NCBI GenBank assembly: GCA_018004935.1 | Contig: JAGNBF010000043.1 | Coordinates: 16,340 to 49,811, forward strand | Source: Chloroflexota bacterium | GTDB lineage: Bacteria; Chloroflexota; Anaerolineae; Promineifilales; Promineifilaceae | Length of the DNA stretch: 33,472 bases | Direction: 5' to 3' | Part shown: positions 7,015 to 14,607 of the stretch, in pieces | Layout of the letters: every line of letters starts with the position of its first letter | Position numbering within the stretch: the first letter of the stretch is position 1 | Made by a program: the position numbers and the translations under genes | Notes under the pieces: generated by a model | The model's input: the letters and a program-made list of their open reading frames with translations, nothing else | What the model was told of the DNA's origin: nothing | The model's database searches: none

Positions 7015-8838
7015 ATGCCTTTATTACCTGGCGAACGGCTCAATCAACGATATTGCATCTTACATCTTCTGGCGGAAGGACCCTATGGAGCCGTCTATCG
7101 GGCCTGGGACACCACGGCCCAGGCCAATGTAGCGGTAAAGGAATACTTGAACCCCTCACCGGAGATTCAACGCCTCTTCCGTGAGGAAGCCCGCCGTCTG
7201 CACCAACTAAATCATCCCCAATTACCCAAGATTCGGGATCATTTTGCCCTGGAAGGGGTTGGGCAATACCTCATCAGTGACTATGTGGATGGTGTTGATT
7301 TGCAAAGCCTGGTCCAACAATATGGCTCATTGCCTTCCGACCGGATTATTGAGTGGCTCCAGGCTGTAGGGCGTCCCCTGATGTATCTGCATAACCAAAA
7401 ACAGATCCATCTGAATATTAAACCGGCTAATATTCGTCTGACGCCAACGGATGAACTATTTTTGGTAGACACCGGGTTGCCTGGTCTGGGAATTAGCCCT
7501 GGTAGTAGTGGTTATTCCGCACCAGAACAGGCCAAACAAGCGGCCGCAACGCCAGCCAGTGACATTTATGCACTAGGAGCCACGCTCTATACCTTGCTCA
7601 CGGGCAAAGTACCCCCCGATGCCCTCCGCCGGGAAAGTGGTCTGGCTGATCTGATACCGGCGCGTGAGGTTAACCCCAACATCGAACCCTATCTCTCAAT
7701 TGTGGCCAGCCGGGCTATGTCCTTACGGCCTGATACGCGCTATGAATCGGTAGATGAGTTTGTGCGGGCGTTGGAGCGGCCAACAGGCAAGGTGCTACCG
7801 GTGACAGGCAAAGAACCTTTACGCCGGACAACACCAACATCAACCGAAAGTGCGCCGCCCCCCTTGCGGCCGCGTCGTACCCGTAAACAAATTGAACAGC
7901 GCACCATCTTTGGCCTGTTGGCGATTACGCTCCTTCTCATTGGCATCAGCGCCGGGTTATTTATTGCCAACGAGCGGGCGCAACAGGTAGAAAATCCGGT
8001 AGCGGCTACCGCCACGTTTGAATCGGGCGTCATTGCGGCTATTACCCAACTGGCCCCCACGGCCACCACCAGCCCCACCCCCGCCCCCACCCCATCCCCC
8101 ACCCCGGAGCCATTGGTCAATGAGACCGGCAGTTTGATGATTTACCTGCCCGGCGGTCCTTTTATCATGGGGGATGATGAAGGGGAGAGTGATGAGAAAC
8201 CAGCACACACGGCGAATCTGGATGCGTTTTATCTGGATGAAACGGAGGTAAGTAACCGGGAATATGGCCTGTGCGCGGCCGCGGGGGAATGTACTTCACC
8301 TGCCGCTTATCTCGCTGATTATTACGGCAACCCCACCTATGATGAATACCCGGTAACTGCGGTTAACTGGTACAACGCCGATCAATTCTGTACCTGGCGT
8401 GGGGCACGACTTCCTACCGAGGCGGAATGGGAATATGCCGCCAGCTATGATCCTATCAACCAGCTTAAGCTAAAATATCCCTGGGGAGATGCCTTTGAGG
8501 GCACCTGGCTGAATTTTAGTGACCGCTTTACTGAGTTCGACGATGGGTTTGCCGAAATGGCTCCCATCACCAGCTACCCGGAAGGACGTTCTGTGATGGG
8601 CGTTTACAATCTGTCCGGAAATGTGATGGAATGGGTATCCGATTGGTACGATCCGCGTTATTACCGCACCGCCACTGAGGTAAATCCTTTGGGGCCAGAA
8701 GAGGGTTCGTTTAAAGTCATTCGGGGCGGATCCTGGTTATCTAATCCTGAAGAGGTGAAAGCCACTACCCGCACCAATTTTGATCCCACCGTCTCGCGGG
8801 TTCATCTGGGGTTCCGCTGTGCCAAAACCCCCGAATAA
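7015..8838 (+). CDS. Kinase-like (probable pseudokinase) membrane protein with C-terminal SUMF1/FGE-fold domain
   Basis: A 607-residue protein. Residues 10-255 have the fold marks of a bacterial Ser/Thr kinase: a degenerate glycine loop AEGPYGAVY, VAVK (Lys42), a helix-C Glu58, and SAPEQ (168-172). The HRD motif reads HLN, so the catalytic base is Asn134 instead of Asp, and DFG reads DTG (Asp152). A transmembrane helix spans about 299-317, followed by a Thr/Pro linker. Residues 372-605 are a formylglycine-generating-enzyme/SUMF1 domain (LPGGPFIMGDD, RLPTEAEWEYAA, GNVMEWVSDWYD, VIRGGSW, GFRCA). The paired catalytic cysteines that follow GGSY/W in true FGE are missing. Topology is expected to be kinase-like inside, SUMF1 outside. 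A signalling or scaffold role is inferred. The start ATG has no clear ribosome site. Octamers lie at 7540, 7866 and 8275. Confidence 0.9.
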   Translation: MPLLPGERLNQRYCILHLLAEGPYGAVYRAWDTTAQANVAVKEYLNPSPEIQRLFREEARRLHQLNHPQLPKIRDHFALEGVGQYLISDYVDGVDLQSLVQQYGSLPSDRIIEWLQAVGRPLMYLHNQKQIHLNIKPANIRLTPTDELFLVDTGLPGLGISPGSSGYSAPEQAKQAAATPASDIYALGATLYTLLTGKVPPDALRRESGLADLIPAREVNPNIEPYLSIVASRAMSLRPDTRYESVDEFVRALERPTGKVLPVTGKEPLRRTTPTSTESAPPPLRPRRTRKQIEQRTIFGLLAITLLLIGISAGLFIANERAQQVENPVAATATFESGVIAAITQLAPTATTSPTPAPTPSPTPEPLVNETGSLMIYLPGGPFIMGDDEGESDEKPAHTANLDAFYLDETEVSNREYGLCAAAGECTSPAAYLADYYGNPTYDEYPVTAVNWYNADQFCTWRGARLPTEAEWEYAASYDPINQLKLKYPWGDAFEGTWLNFSDRFTEFDDGFAEMAPITSYPEGRSVMGVYNLSGNVMEWVSDWYDPRYYRTATEVNPLGPEEGSFKVIRGGSWLSNPEEVKATTRTNFDPTVSRVHLGFRCAKTPE

Positions 8839-8870
8839 TCATAGGCGTAAACAATCGTTTGGAAATGATG

Positions 8871-8898
8871 TAGCACAGCCTTTCCAGGCTGTGTATCC
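8871..8898. repeat. Short GCACAGCCTTTCCAGGCTGTG palindrome
   Basis: Lies just after the kinase-like gene stop. Related copies are near 3590-3610 and 13003-13022. No T-run follows, so it is not called a terminator. Confidence 0.6.
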
Positions 8899-8941
8899 CA
8901 TCCTCTGGTGAAAACAAAAAACACCAAACTCCAAGGCGGGT

Positions 8942-10930
8942 CTACTTCACCTCAACCACACCCAGTTGCACGTAATCACCGGGCTGGCCCGCGCCCACAA
9001 CGGGCAGGCGGTGATTGGGATCACCCGCCAGCAGTAAATCTAACCGGTACAAACCCACACGCAAGCTGTAGGTTCCTGGGGCTAAGGTATCAGGTAAAAC
9101 AAGGCGATGGGTGTCGGCTATCATTTCCTCTTTTTGCCAACAGCTACAGGGCAAGGCTCCTTCTTGCGGCTGACCATCATGTTGGGCCTGGGGCACACCC
9201 GCCATGTCTACCAGATGCACAAAAATAGTATACGGATAGGCGGAGTAGGTTTCGCCGTGCATTTGCCAATAGAGGGTAATTTCTAGCGTTTCACCGGGGT
9301 GAAGGGTTTCTGGGGTCAGGCTGTAGCCGTGAAACTCAATGGTTTGATCGGCCCCAAACGCGGCCGCGACCGGGTGCGTGATAGTGGGCACAGTCGTATC
9401 TACCAGGCGGGGCGCAAAATAAGCAAACCCCGTCTCCACCGGGCGTAAGTTGACCCCTAACAAAATCAACGCGGCCGCTTGAAAACCAATCATTCCCCAT
9501 ATCCACCGGGGCGACCACGAAGCCAACACCGGTAAAGCCGCCCACAACGCCAACGGCACCAAGAACATCCACAAACGGGCCACTTCCCCCCGCACAATAC
9601 CAGATAAATCCAGAGGTAAAAGAATCAGCCAGAACGCCATCACCGGCCAATAGACAATACCTGACGGCAGAACCGTCTTTCCCCCTTGTTCTGCCGGTCT
9701 GATCACCAGGTGTACCATCCGCCCCAGCCCTATGAGCAAAGCTACAGCCACGGGCCAACCCAAAAACAGGAAGAAATCGTACAAGTTATACCCCACCCAC
9801 AGGGCATAGCTCCGGTTTAATTCACCATGCACAGCTAATCCGCCACGCACAATTTGTCCAAAAGTTACCCCATAAACCAGGGCGTAGATCAGCCAGAGGG
9901 TGCTTAAACCGGCAATGAACCAGAGGAGATGACGGATCAGCGGCCGCAACTGCCGGGCCTTCTCGGTGGTGAAAAGGAGGTGGAAGAGGATCACATAAAC
10001 GGGAACAATCGCTACCAGGGCCAGGTTGGTCAGGCTAAAGAAGGTAGCGAAAGAACCCATAATGCCCGCCACAAAAAGCCAATGCCACTTGTTTTCGGTG
10101 AGACCCCTATAAACCAGATAAACGGTCGCGGCCGCGATGAAAGTATACAACTGGTTCCAACGGGTCGCCCAGAGAACCATGGAGGGGGTCAAAATGAGCA
10201 ACAGCGTTGCCCAATAAGCCACCTGCCGATTAAACAGGCGTCGCGCCAGGCCATAAAAGGGGAAAACCGTCAAGGCTCCCCACAAAGGCACACTCATTTG
10301 CACCAGGGCACTGGCCAGCACGGCATTATTCAAAGGTGCCAGGCCAATATCCTGACAAATAGCTGGCCGAACAAGTTGACTAAAGAGTTCGGTGAAAACC
10401 GGCCACTGGGCCAGCAATTGGGTCGCTCCCCAGAACAGGAGCAGTAAACCCGGGGGATGGGTACGGGGGTGAATGGCTTTAAATTGGGCCATCCGCTCCG
10501 GAAAGTGGCGTAGCAGATCGTTCAGGCTGGTGCTGTCATTGATAGTAGCGGCCACATTAAAAAACCCGCCACTACTGGCCGATACTGTGCGCTGAAAGAG
10601 CGTAATCAATATTTGGGCGTGTTCTAAGTAAAGGAAGCCTAATTGAATAAGCACCGCGGCCGCAAAAAAGAAAACCGGGACAAACATTGATTGACGTTCC
10701 GACCAGCGCTGGCGGAACATATAGGTCAGACCGATGGTCAGGAGAAGGGTAAGAGCGGGGAACCAGATCCTCTGGCTCATTCCGGGCAAAAAATAGGCGG
10801 GCCAGCGCCACTCTTCCGGGCCACGCATCCAGGCCCACTGATTTAACAGGCCCAAAAGAAGTATCGTAAAGAGTACGGTAAGCCAAAATAGGGGCGATTT
10901 CAGAAATTGCCAGAGTTGTGTTTTTTGCAT
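8942..10930 (-). CDS. GT-C membrane glycosyltransferase (GT39/PMT-like) with C-terminal beta-sandwich domain
   Basis: A 662-residue polytopic protein. There are roughly ten to twelve hydrophobic segments over residues 10-500. The first extracytoplasmic loop bears the acidic pair GPEEW (Glu39-Glu40), where GT-C enzymes keep their catalytic acid. The soluble C-terminus (about 520-662) has the pattern FHGYSL...HPGETLEITLYWQ...YTIFVHLVD...PGTYSLRVGLYR. That pattern recurs in the other two GT-C proteins of this window. Such enzymes move a sugar from a polyprenyl-phosphate donor to a lipid, glycan or protein on the outer face; the acceptor is unknown. It is a single gene convergent with the kinase-like gene and divergent from trehalose synthase. 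The start ATG 10930 has GAGGG about 10 bases upstream. Octamers lie at 9360, 9471, 9940, 10128 and 10656. Confidence 0.87.
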   Translation of the reverse strand: MQKTQLWQFLKSPLFWLTVLFTILLLGLLNQWAWMRGPEEWRWPAYFLPGMSQRIWFPALTLLLTIGLTYMFRQRWSERQSMFVPVFFFAAAVLIQLGFLYLEHAQILITLFQRTVSASSGGFFNVAATINDSTSLNDLLRHFPERMAQFKAIHPRTHPPGLLLLFWGATQLLAQWPVFTELFSQLVRPAICQDIGLAPLNNAVLASALVQMSVPLWGALTVFPFYGLARRLFNRQVAYWATLLLILTPSMVLWATRWNQLYTFIAAATVYLVYRGLTENKWHWLFVAGIMGSFATFFSLTNLALVAIVPVYVILFHLLFTTEKARQLRPLIRHLLWFIAGLSTLWLIYALVYGVTFGQIVRGGLAVHGELNRSYALWVGYNLYDFFLFLGWPVAVALLIGLGRMVHLVIRPAEQGGKTVLPSGIVYWPVMAFWLILLPLDLSGIVRGEVARLWMFLVPLALWAALPVLASWSPRWIWGMIGFQAAALILLGVNLRPVETGFAYFAPRLVDTTVPTITHPVAAAFGADQTIEFHGYSLTPETLHPGETLEITLYWQMHGETYSAYPYTIFVHLVDMAGVPQAQHDGQPQEGALPCSCWQKEEMIADTHRLVLPDTLAPGTYSLRVGLYRLDLLLAGDPNHRLPVVGAGQPGDYVQLGVVEVK

Positions 10931-11333
10931 CAGCCGTCATCCCTCATAATTTATGGTATTCTACCAGGAAAAGTTAGCTCTTTGGGATTTCGGTGGTAGA
11001 GGCGAGCATGATTGCCTACTCAGGGTTCCCCCTTTCCAAATCTGGGAACCATTAGCGGGATGGGTGCATGTTGCGCAACAGGCAATCATCCCAGGGTAGA
11101 GGCAACCCACCGTGGTGGCCTCACCTGGGTGAGCACGAAGGCCTGTCTTCACTGCAAATGTCATTCCCCGAAAATCTCAGAGAATGAAAAATTTACGGCT
11201 CTTTGGGAATTCAGGGGGTTGACACCAAATGTACGGGCTGGCCTTGTGCCTGCCCCGTATGGGGCAATCACAAGGGTTGCCCGTACCCCACGAAATCCCA
11301 CAGACCCAAATTTACATGCTTTTGGAGGTTTTC
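10931..11333. other. Intergenic region between divergent GT-C and trehalose synthase genes
   Basis: About 400 bp. It has a GGTTCCCCCTTTCC segment (11025-11055) that reappears near 33245-33285, dyads around GCAATCATCCCAGGGTAGAGG, and the third 110-bp MITE-like copy at 11199-11307. Promoters for both neighbours must be here but cannot be assigned. Confidence 0.6.
11199..11307. mobile_element. 110-bp MITE-like element, copy 3
   Basis: Ends are CTTTGGGAATTCAGGGGG and CGAAATCCCACAGACCC, with the shared core TGGCCTTGTGCCTGCCCCG. It ends only 26 bp before the trehalose synthase start codon, so its dyad is likely part of that mRNA leader. Confidence 0.75.
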
Positions 11334-12938
11334 ATGTCTGAGCAGTGGTATCTCGACACGGTATTTTACGAACTTTATTTGCGGGCGTTCCAGGACAGTA
11401 ATGGTGATGGTCATGGCGACTTTCGCGGGGCGATGGCGCGTCTGGATTACATTAAATCGTTGGGGGTGGAGTGTGTCTGGATTCTCCCCCATTACCCGTC
11501 CCCTCTGGTAGATGATGGTTATGATGTGGCCCACTATACGGGAGTACATCCAGATTATGGCACGCTGGAAGATTTTAAGGCCTTCGTCGCGGCCGCGCAC
11601 GAGCGTAACCTACGAGTCGTCATTGACCTGGTCATGAACCATTGCTCCGACCAACATCCCTGGTTTCAGGCCGCCCGTCAAGACCGTCACTCACCTTACC
11701 ATGATTACTTCGTCTGGAGCGACACGGGCACCGAGTACGCCGACGCCCGTATCATCTTCCTCGACACCGAAAAATCAAATTGGACCTATGATGAAGTTGC
11801 GGGGCGCTACTTCTGGCATCGTTTCTACAGCAGTCAGCCCGATCTCAACTACGACAATCCTGCCGTACACGAAGAAATGTTCAACATCATTCGTTTCTGG
11901 CTAGATACCGGCGTGGATGGGTTCCGCGCCGATGCCGTGCCCTACCTGTACGAGCGGGAAGGCACCAATTGCGAAAATCTGCCTGAAACTCATGAGTTCC
12001 TCAAAAAAGTGCGTCGCCTGATAAACGAAGAGTACCCCGGGCGTGTCCTCATCGCCGAAGCCAACCAATGGCCCGACGATTTACTTCCTTACTTCGGTGA
12101 TGGGGATGAGTTCCATATTTGTTTCCATTTCCCCATCATGCCCCGCCTCTATATGGCCCTGAAACAGGCGGATAAAACCCCTATTGCGGATATTTTGGCC
12201 CGCACGCCTGCGATTCCCCCGGGAACCCAATGGATGACCTTTCTGCGCAACCACGATGAACTTACCCTGGAAATGGTCACCCCTGGCGAAAGACAATGGA
12301 TGTGGCAAGAGTACGCACCCAAACCCCGAATGCGTCTGAATCTGGGTATTCGCCGCCGTCTGGCACCATTGCTTGATAATCGTAAAGACCGCTGGTTTCT
12401 GCTGAATGCCCTACACCTTTCCCTGCCTGGCACCCCTATCGTTTACTATGGTGACGAAATTGGCATGGGAGACGATATCTGGCTCCCTGACCGGCACGGT
12501 TGCCGCACGCCAATGCAATGGAACGCTGAATATAATGCGGGTTTCTCAACCGCCGAAACGACTTATTTTCCCGTGATCAGTGACCCGGCATTTGGTTATC
12601 AGTATGTCAATGTGGCTTTGCAGGAGATGGATGAAGATTCTTACCTGTGGCGCACCCGCAAATTACTTAAGACAAGACAACACGCGGCCGCGCTTCGTCG
12701 CGGCTCCATGTCCATTATTCCTGTCAAAAACCCGGCCATCCTCGCCTACTGGCGTAGCTGGGACGGTGAACAGGTTCTCTGCCTGTATAACCTGAGCCAG
12801 CATTCCCAACCCCTGGATGCCGACCTCTCGGGCAATTACCGTGACCTGCTCCACCCGGAACAACATATCATTACTATCGAATCCAAAAGCGAGCTACCTG
12901 GTTATGCAACCCACTGGTTAGTCTTATCATCAGTCTGA
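11334..12938 (+). CDS. treS: Trehalose synthase (maltose alpha-D-glucosyltransferase), GH13
   Basis: A 534-residue enzyme that interconverts maltose and trehalose in the cytoplasm. The GH13 barrel opens with [20 protein letters not shown]. It has the strand motif [16 protein letters not shown], nucleophile GVDGFRAD (Asp200), acid/base LIAEANQW (Glu242) and FLRNHDEL (Asp308). [19 protein letters not shown] and [10 protein letters not shown] are strongly characteristic of trehalose synthase rather than plain amylase. Length fits the family core without a fused maltokinase. The start ATG 11334 is chosen over the longer frame because GGAGG sits at 11324-11328 and the upstream part is repeat sequence. 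No other trehalose gene is nearby. Octamers lie at 11589 and 12684. Confidence 0.95.
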   Translation: MSEQWYLDTVFYELYLRAFQDSNGDGHGDFRGAMARLDYIKSLGVECVWILPHYPSPLVDDGYDVAHYTGVHPDYGTLEDFKAFVAAAHERNLRVVIDLVMNHCSDQHPWFQAARQDRHSPYHDYFVWSDTGTEYADARIIFLDTEKSNWTYDEVAGRYFWHRFYSSQPDLNYDNPAVHEEMFNIIRFWLDTGVDGFRADAVPYLYEREGTNCENLPETHEFLKKVRRLINEEYPGRVLIAEANQWPDDLLPYFGDGDEFHICFHFPIMPRLYMALKQADKTPIADILARTPAIPPGTQWMTFLRNHDELTLEMVTPGERQWMWQEYAPKPRMRLNLGIRRRLAPLLDNRKDRWFLLNALHLSLPGTPIVYYGDEIGMGDDIWLPDRHGCRTPMQWNAEYNAGFSTAETTYFPVISDPAFGYQYVNVALQEMDEDSYLWRTRKLLKTRQHAAALRRGSMSIIPVKNPAILAYWRSWDGEQVLCLYNLSQHSQPLDADLSGNYRDLLHPEQHIITIESKSELPGYATHWLVLSSV

Positions 12939-13243
12939 TTCCCGCCATTCTCAATTGGGTTTGCTCCTGGCGTTGGCCGTTTTTGTTTTCTTGAGAGGGT
13001 AAACAGCCTGAAAGGCTGTGCCGTGCCCGGTGTCCCCACCGAAGCCCAACGAGCACAGTCAGGAGACTGGCCACAGCAAACTGCTAAGTTAAAAACAAAC
13101 GATTACGTAGAGACGTGGATGTTCATCATTTCTACACAACCTGGGTTTATCTTAGGGGAAGTGGCGGAAAGAGAAAGCCACAGAAAGACAGCACACAATC
13201 AGGTTTGGCTGAACTATCAGCAAAATCGTTAAGGAAAAGGATC
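12939..13243. other. Intergenic region between trehalose synthase and DUF2202 gene
   Basis: Contains an AGCCTGAAAGGCTGTGCC palindrome (13005-13022) and a reversed CAGGAGACTGGCCACAGCAAACT copy of the CTCCTGACC repeat (about 13060-13085). The remainder, 13095-13230, has no recognised element; it is probably the leader of the next gene. Confidence 0.55.
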
Positions 13244-14098
13244 ATGAAAACTCAACTACGTAATCTCACGATAATGGCCCTGTTGCTATTGGTATTGACC
13301 GCTTGTGCTATGGCTCCGGTCGCGGCCGCGGCTAACCCCAATACCGCTCCATCTACCGAAACAACCAGGCTTACCAATACTCAATCAGTAGACGAAGCCC
13401 TCTCCGCGCCCCCTCTCACCCCCTTGAGCGAGGCCGAAGCCGACAGCCTCATCTACATGCGCGAGGAAGAGAAACTGGCCCGCGATGTATATCTGGCTTT
13501 TTATGCTCAATGGCAATTGCCCCTCTTCCAAAGCATTGCCAACAGCGAATCAACTCACATGGCCTCGATTAAAACCTTGTTGGACCGCTACGGCCTGGCC
13601 GATCCGGTAGGAAGCAATGGGGCGGGTGTCTTCACCAATACCACCCTGCAAGACCTATACAATCAGCTCATTGCCGAGGGTAGCCAGTCAGCCGAAGCCG
13701 CTCTGCAAGTGGGGGCGTTGATTGAAGAGGTGGATATTGCCGACCTGCAACAAGGGTTGACGGCTATCACCCATACCGACATCATCCGGGTATATGGCAG
13801 TCTGATTCGTGGCTCAGAAAACCATCTGCAGGCCTTCACATCCCAATTGACGCAACTGACCGGGGCCACGTATGTGCCACAATATCTGGATCAGGTCGCT
13901 TACGACACCCTTCTCAGCACGCCGATGGGCCAAAATGGAGCCAGGGGGCAGGGGATGAGTGGCATGAACAGTATGTCAGGGATGAATGGAACCCAGACCT
14001 GTGAGGGAACGCAGGATTGCCAGGGAATGCCCGGTGGACAGGGTGGTCAAGGGCAACGGGGTGGTCAAGGCGGACAGGGTCGCCGTGGGAACAATTGA
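13244..14098 (+). CDS. DUF2202 ferritin-like lipoprotein with Gly/Gln/Met-rich tail
   Basis: A 284-residue protein. A lipoprotein signal peptide ends at lipobox LTAC (Cys21). The DUF2202 domain follows (about 70-215), a ferritin-like helical domain with acidic/His motifs YMREEEKLARDVY, NSESTHM and GSENHLQAF that could bind metal. The last 55 residues are low-complexity Gly, Gln and Met with two cysteines (TCEGTQDCQ). Function of DUF2202 is not established; metal handling is an inference from the fold and the Met/Cys tail. The start ATG 13244 is chosen from AAGGAAAAGG just upstream and the signal peptide; the frame extends upstream without one. One octamer (13322) directly follows the lipobox and encodes an Ala run. 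Confidence 0.88.
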   Translation: MKTQLRNLTIMALLLLVLTACAMAPVAAAANPNTAPSTETTRLTNTQSVDEALSAPPLTPLSEAEADSLIYMREEEKLARDVYLAFYAQWQLPLFQSIANSESTHMASIKTLLDRYGLADPVGSNGAGVFTNTTLQDLYNQLIAEGSQSAEAALQVGALIEEVDIADLQQGLTAITHTDIIRVYGSLIRGSENHLQAFTSQLTQLTGATYVPQYLDQVAYDTLLSTPMGQNGARGQGMSGMNSMSGMNGTQTCEGTQDCQGMPGGQGGQGQRGGQGGQGRRGNN

Positions 14099-14168
14099 TA
14101 TCTGGACATCGGCGTTTTTTGTGCTGACCTCTGGAGACTAAGGGTCTGAAAAAATTAAGTTCCATCAA

Positions 14169-14201
14169 GACCTGACAGGTTTTCCGAAAACCTGTCAGGT
14201 C
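14169..14201. repeat. Palindrome GACCTGACAGG...CCTGTCAGGTC, copy 3
   Basis: A third member of the 5013-5044 family, with arms GACCTGACAGGTTTTC and GAAAACCTGTCAGGTC. Confidence 0.85.
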
Positions 14202-14283
14202 TAAACCGGGAAGTTATATTTTTATAAGCCTTAAGTAATCGCTTGTTTTTAACTTAGCGGCTTGCTGTGGCGGGTCTCCTGAC

Positions 14284-14440
14284 GTAAGCGTTCAGTCATA
14301 TCTATTCATCCGCCAAACCCGCCCGGTCATTTACGACCGGGCTATGGTTACAAAGGCCGCTGGCCTGGGCTTTTAGCCCGCAAAGCTCCGTAGGTTTAGC
14401 CCGGCGGTCAAGCCGCCGGGCGGGGTAACTGAACGCTTAC
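14284..14440. mobile_element. Nested 157-bp MITE, 13-bp TIRs, 8-bp target duplication
   Basis: Ends are exact 13-bp inverted repeats GTAAGCGTTCAGT and ACTGAACGCTTAC. It is flanked by identical 8-bp repeats CTCCTGAC (14276-14283 and 14441-14448). Removing the element and one duplicate joins TTGCTGTGGCGGGTCTCCTGAC to CGTGCCAC, matching uninterrupted copies near 28296-28330. The interior has ACCCGCCCGGTCATTTACGACCGGGC and CCCGGCGG/CCGCCGGG dyads. No transposase is encoded. Confidence 0.88.
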
Positions 14441-14480
14441 CTCCTGACCGTGCCACTCTTAGCAAGCAAGTTATTTAATT

Positions 14481-14568
14481 CCTGAAGTTTAGAGCGAGAG
14501 GAGAGAGCGAGAGGAATTTACTCTGGAAAACCCTCTAGCTCTAGCTCTGGCTCTAAACTCTAAACTCA
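14481..14568. repeat. 80-bp TTTAGAGCGAGAGG element, copy 1
   Basis: An imperfect inverted repeat running from GTTTAGAGCGAGAGGAGAG to CTCTGGCTCTAAACTC, with TACTCTGGAAAACCCTCTAG in the centre. Other copies are at 18816-18894 (reversed) and 29565-29645. Confidence 0.8.
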
Positions 14569-14607
14569 AGTTGCAACGAAAGGGGGAAAATCTCATCCAA
14601 CTTCATA

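Larger units (their letters stand above)
14099..14607. other. Repeat-filled intergenic region
   Basis: Holds a CCTGACAGG palindrome (14169-14201), a CTCCTGACC repeat split by a nested 157-bp MITE (14284-14440) and a copy of the 80-bp TTTAGAGCGAGAGG element (14481-14568). No gene is supported. Confidence 0.75.

Noticed and set aside
7015-8838. A true formylglycine-generating enzyme or active Ser/Thr kinase
   Set aside because: The HRD aspartate is Asn and the FGE cysteine pair is absent, so enzyme names were avoided.
11229-11333. Extension of treS upstream of 11334
   Set aside because: Translated from the MITE-like repeat; the GGAGG at 11324-11328 and conserved [10 protein letters not shown] start favour 11334.
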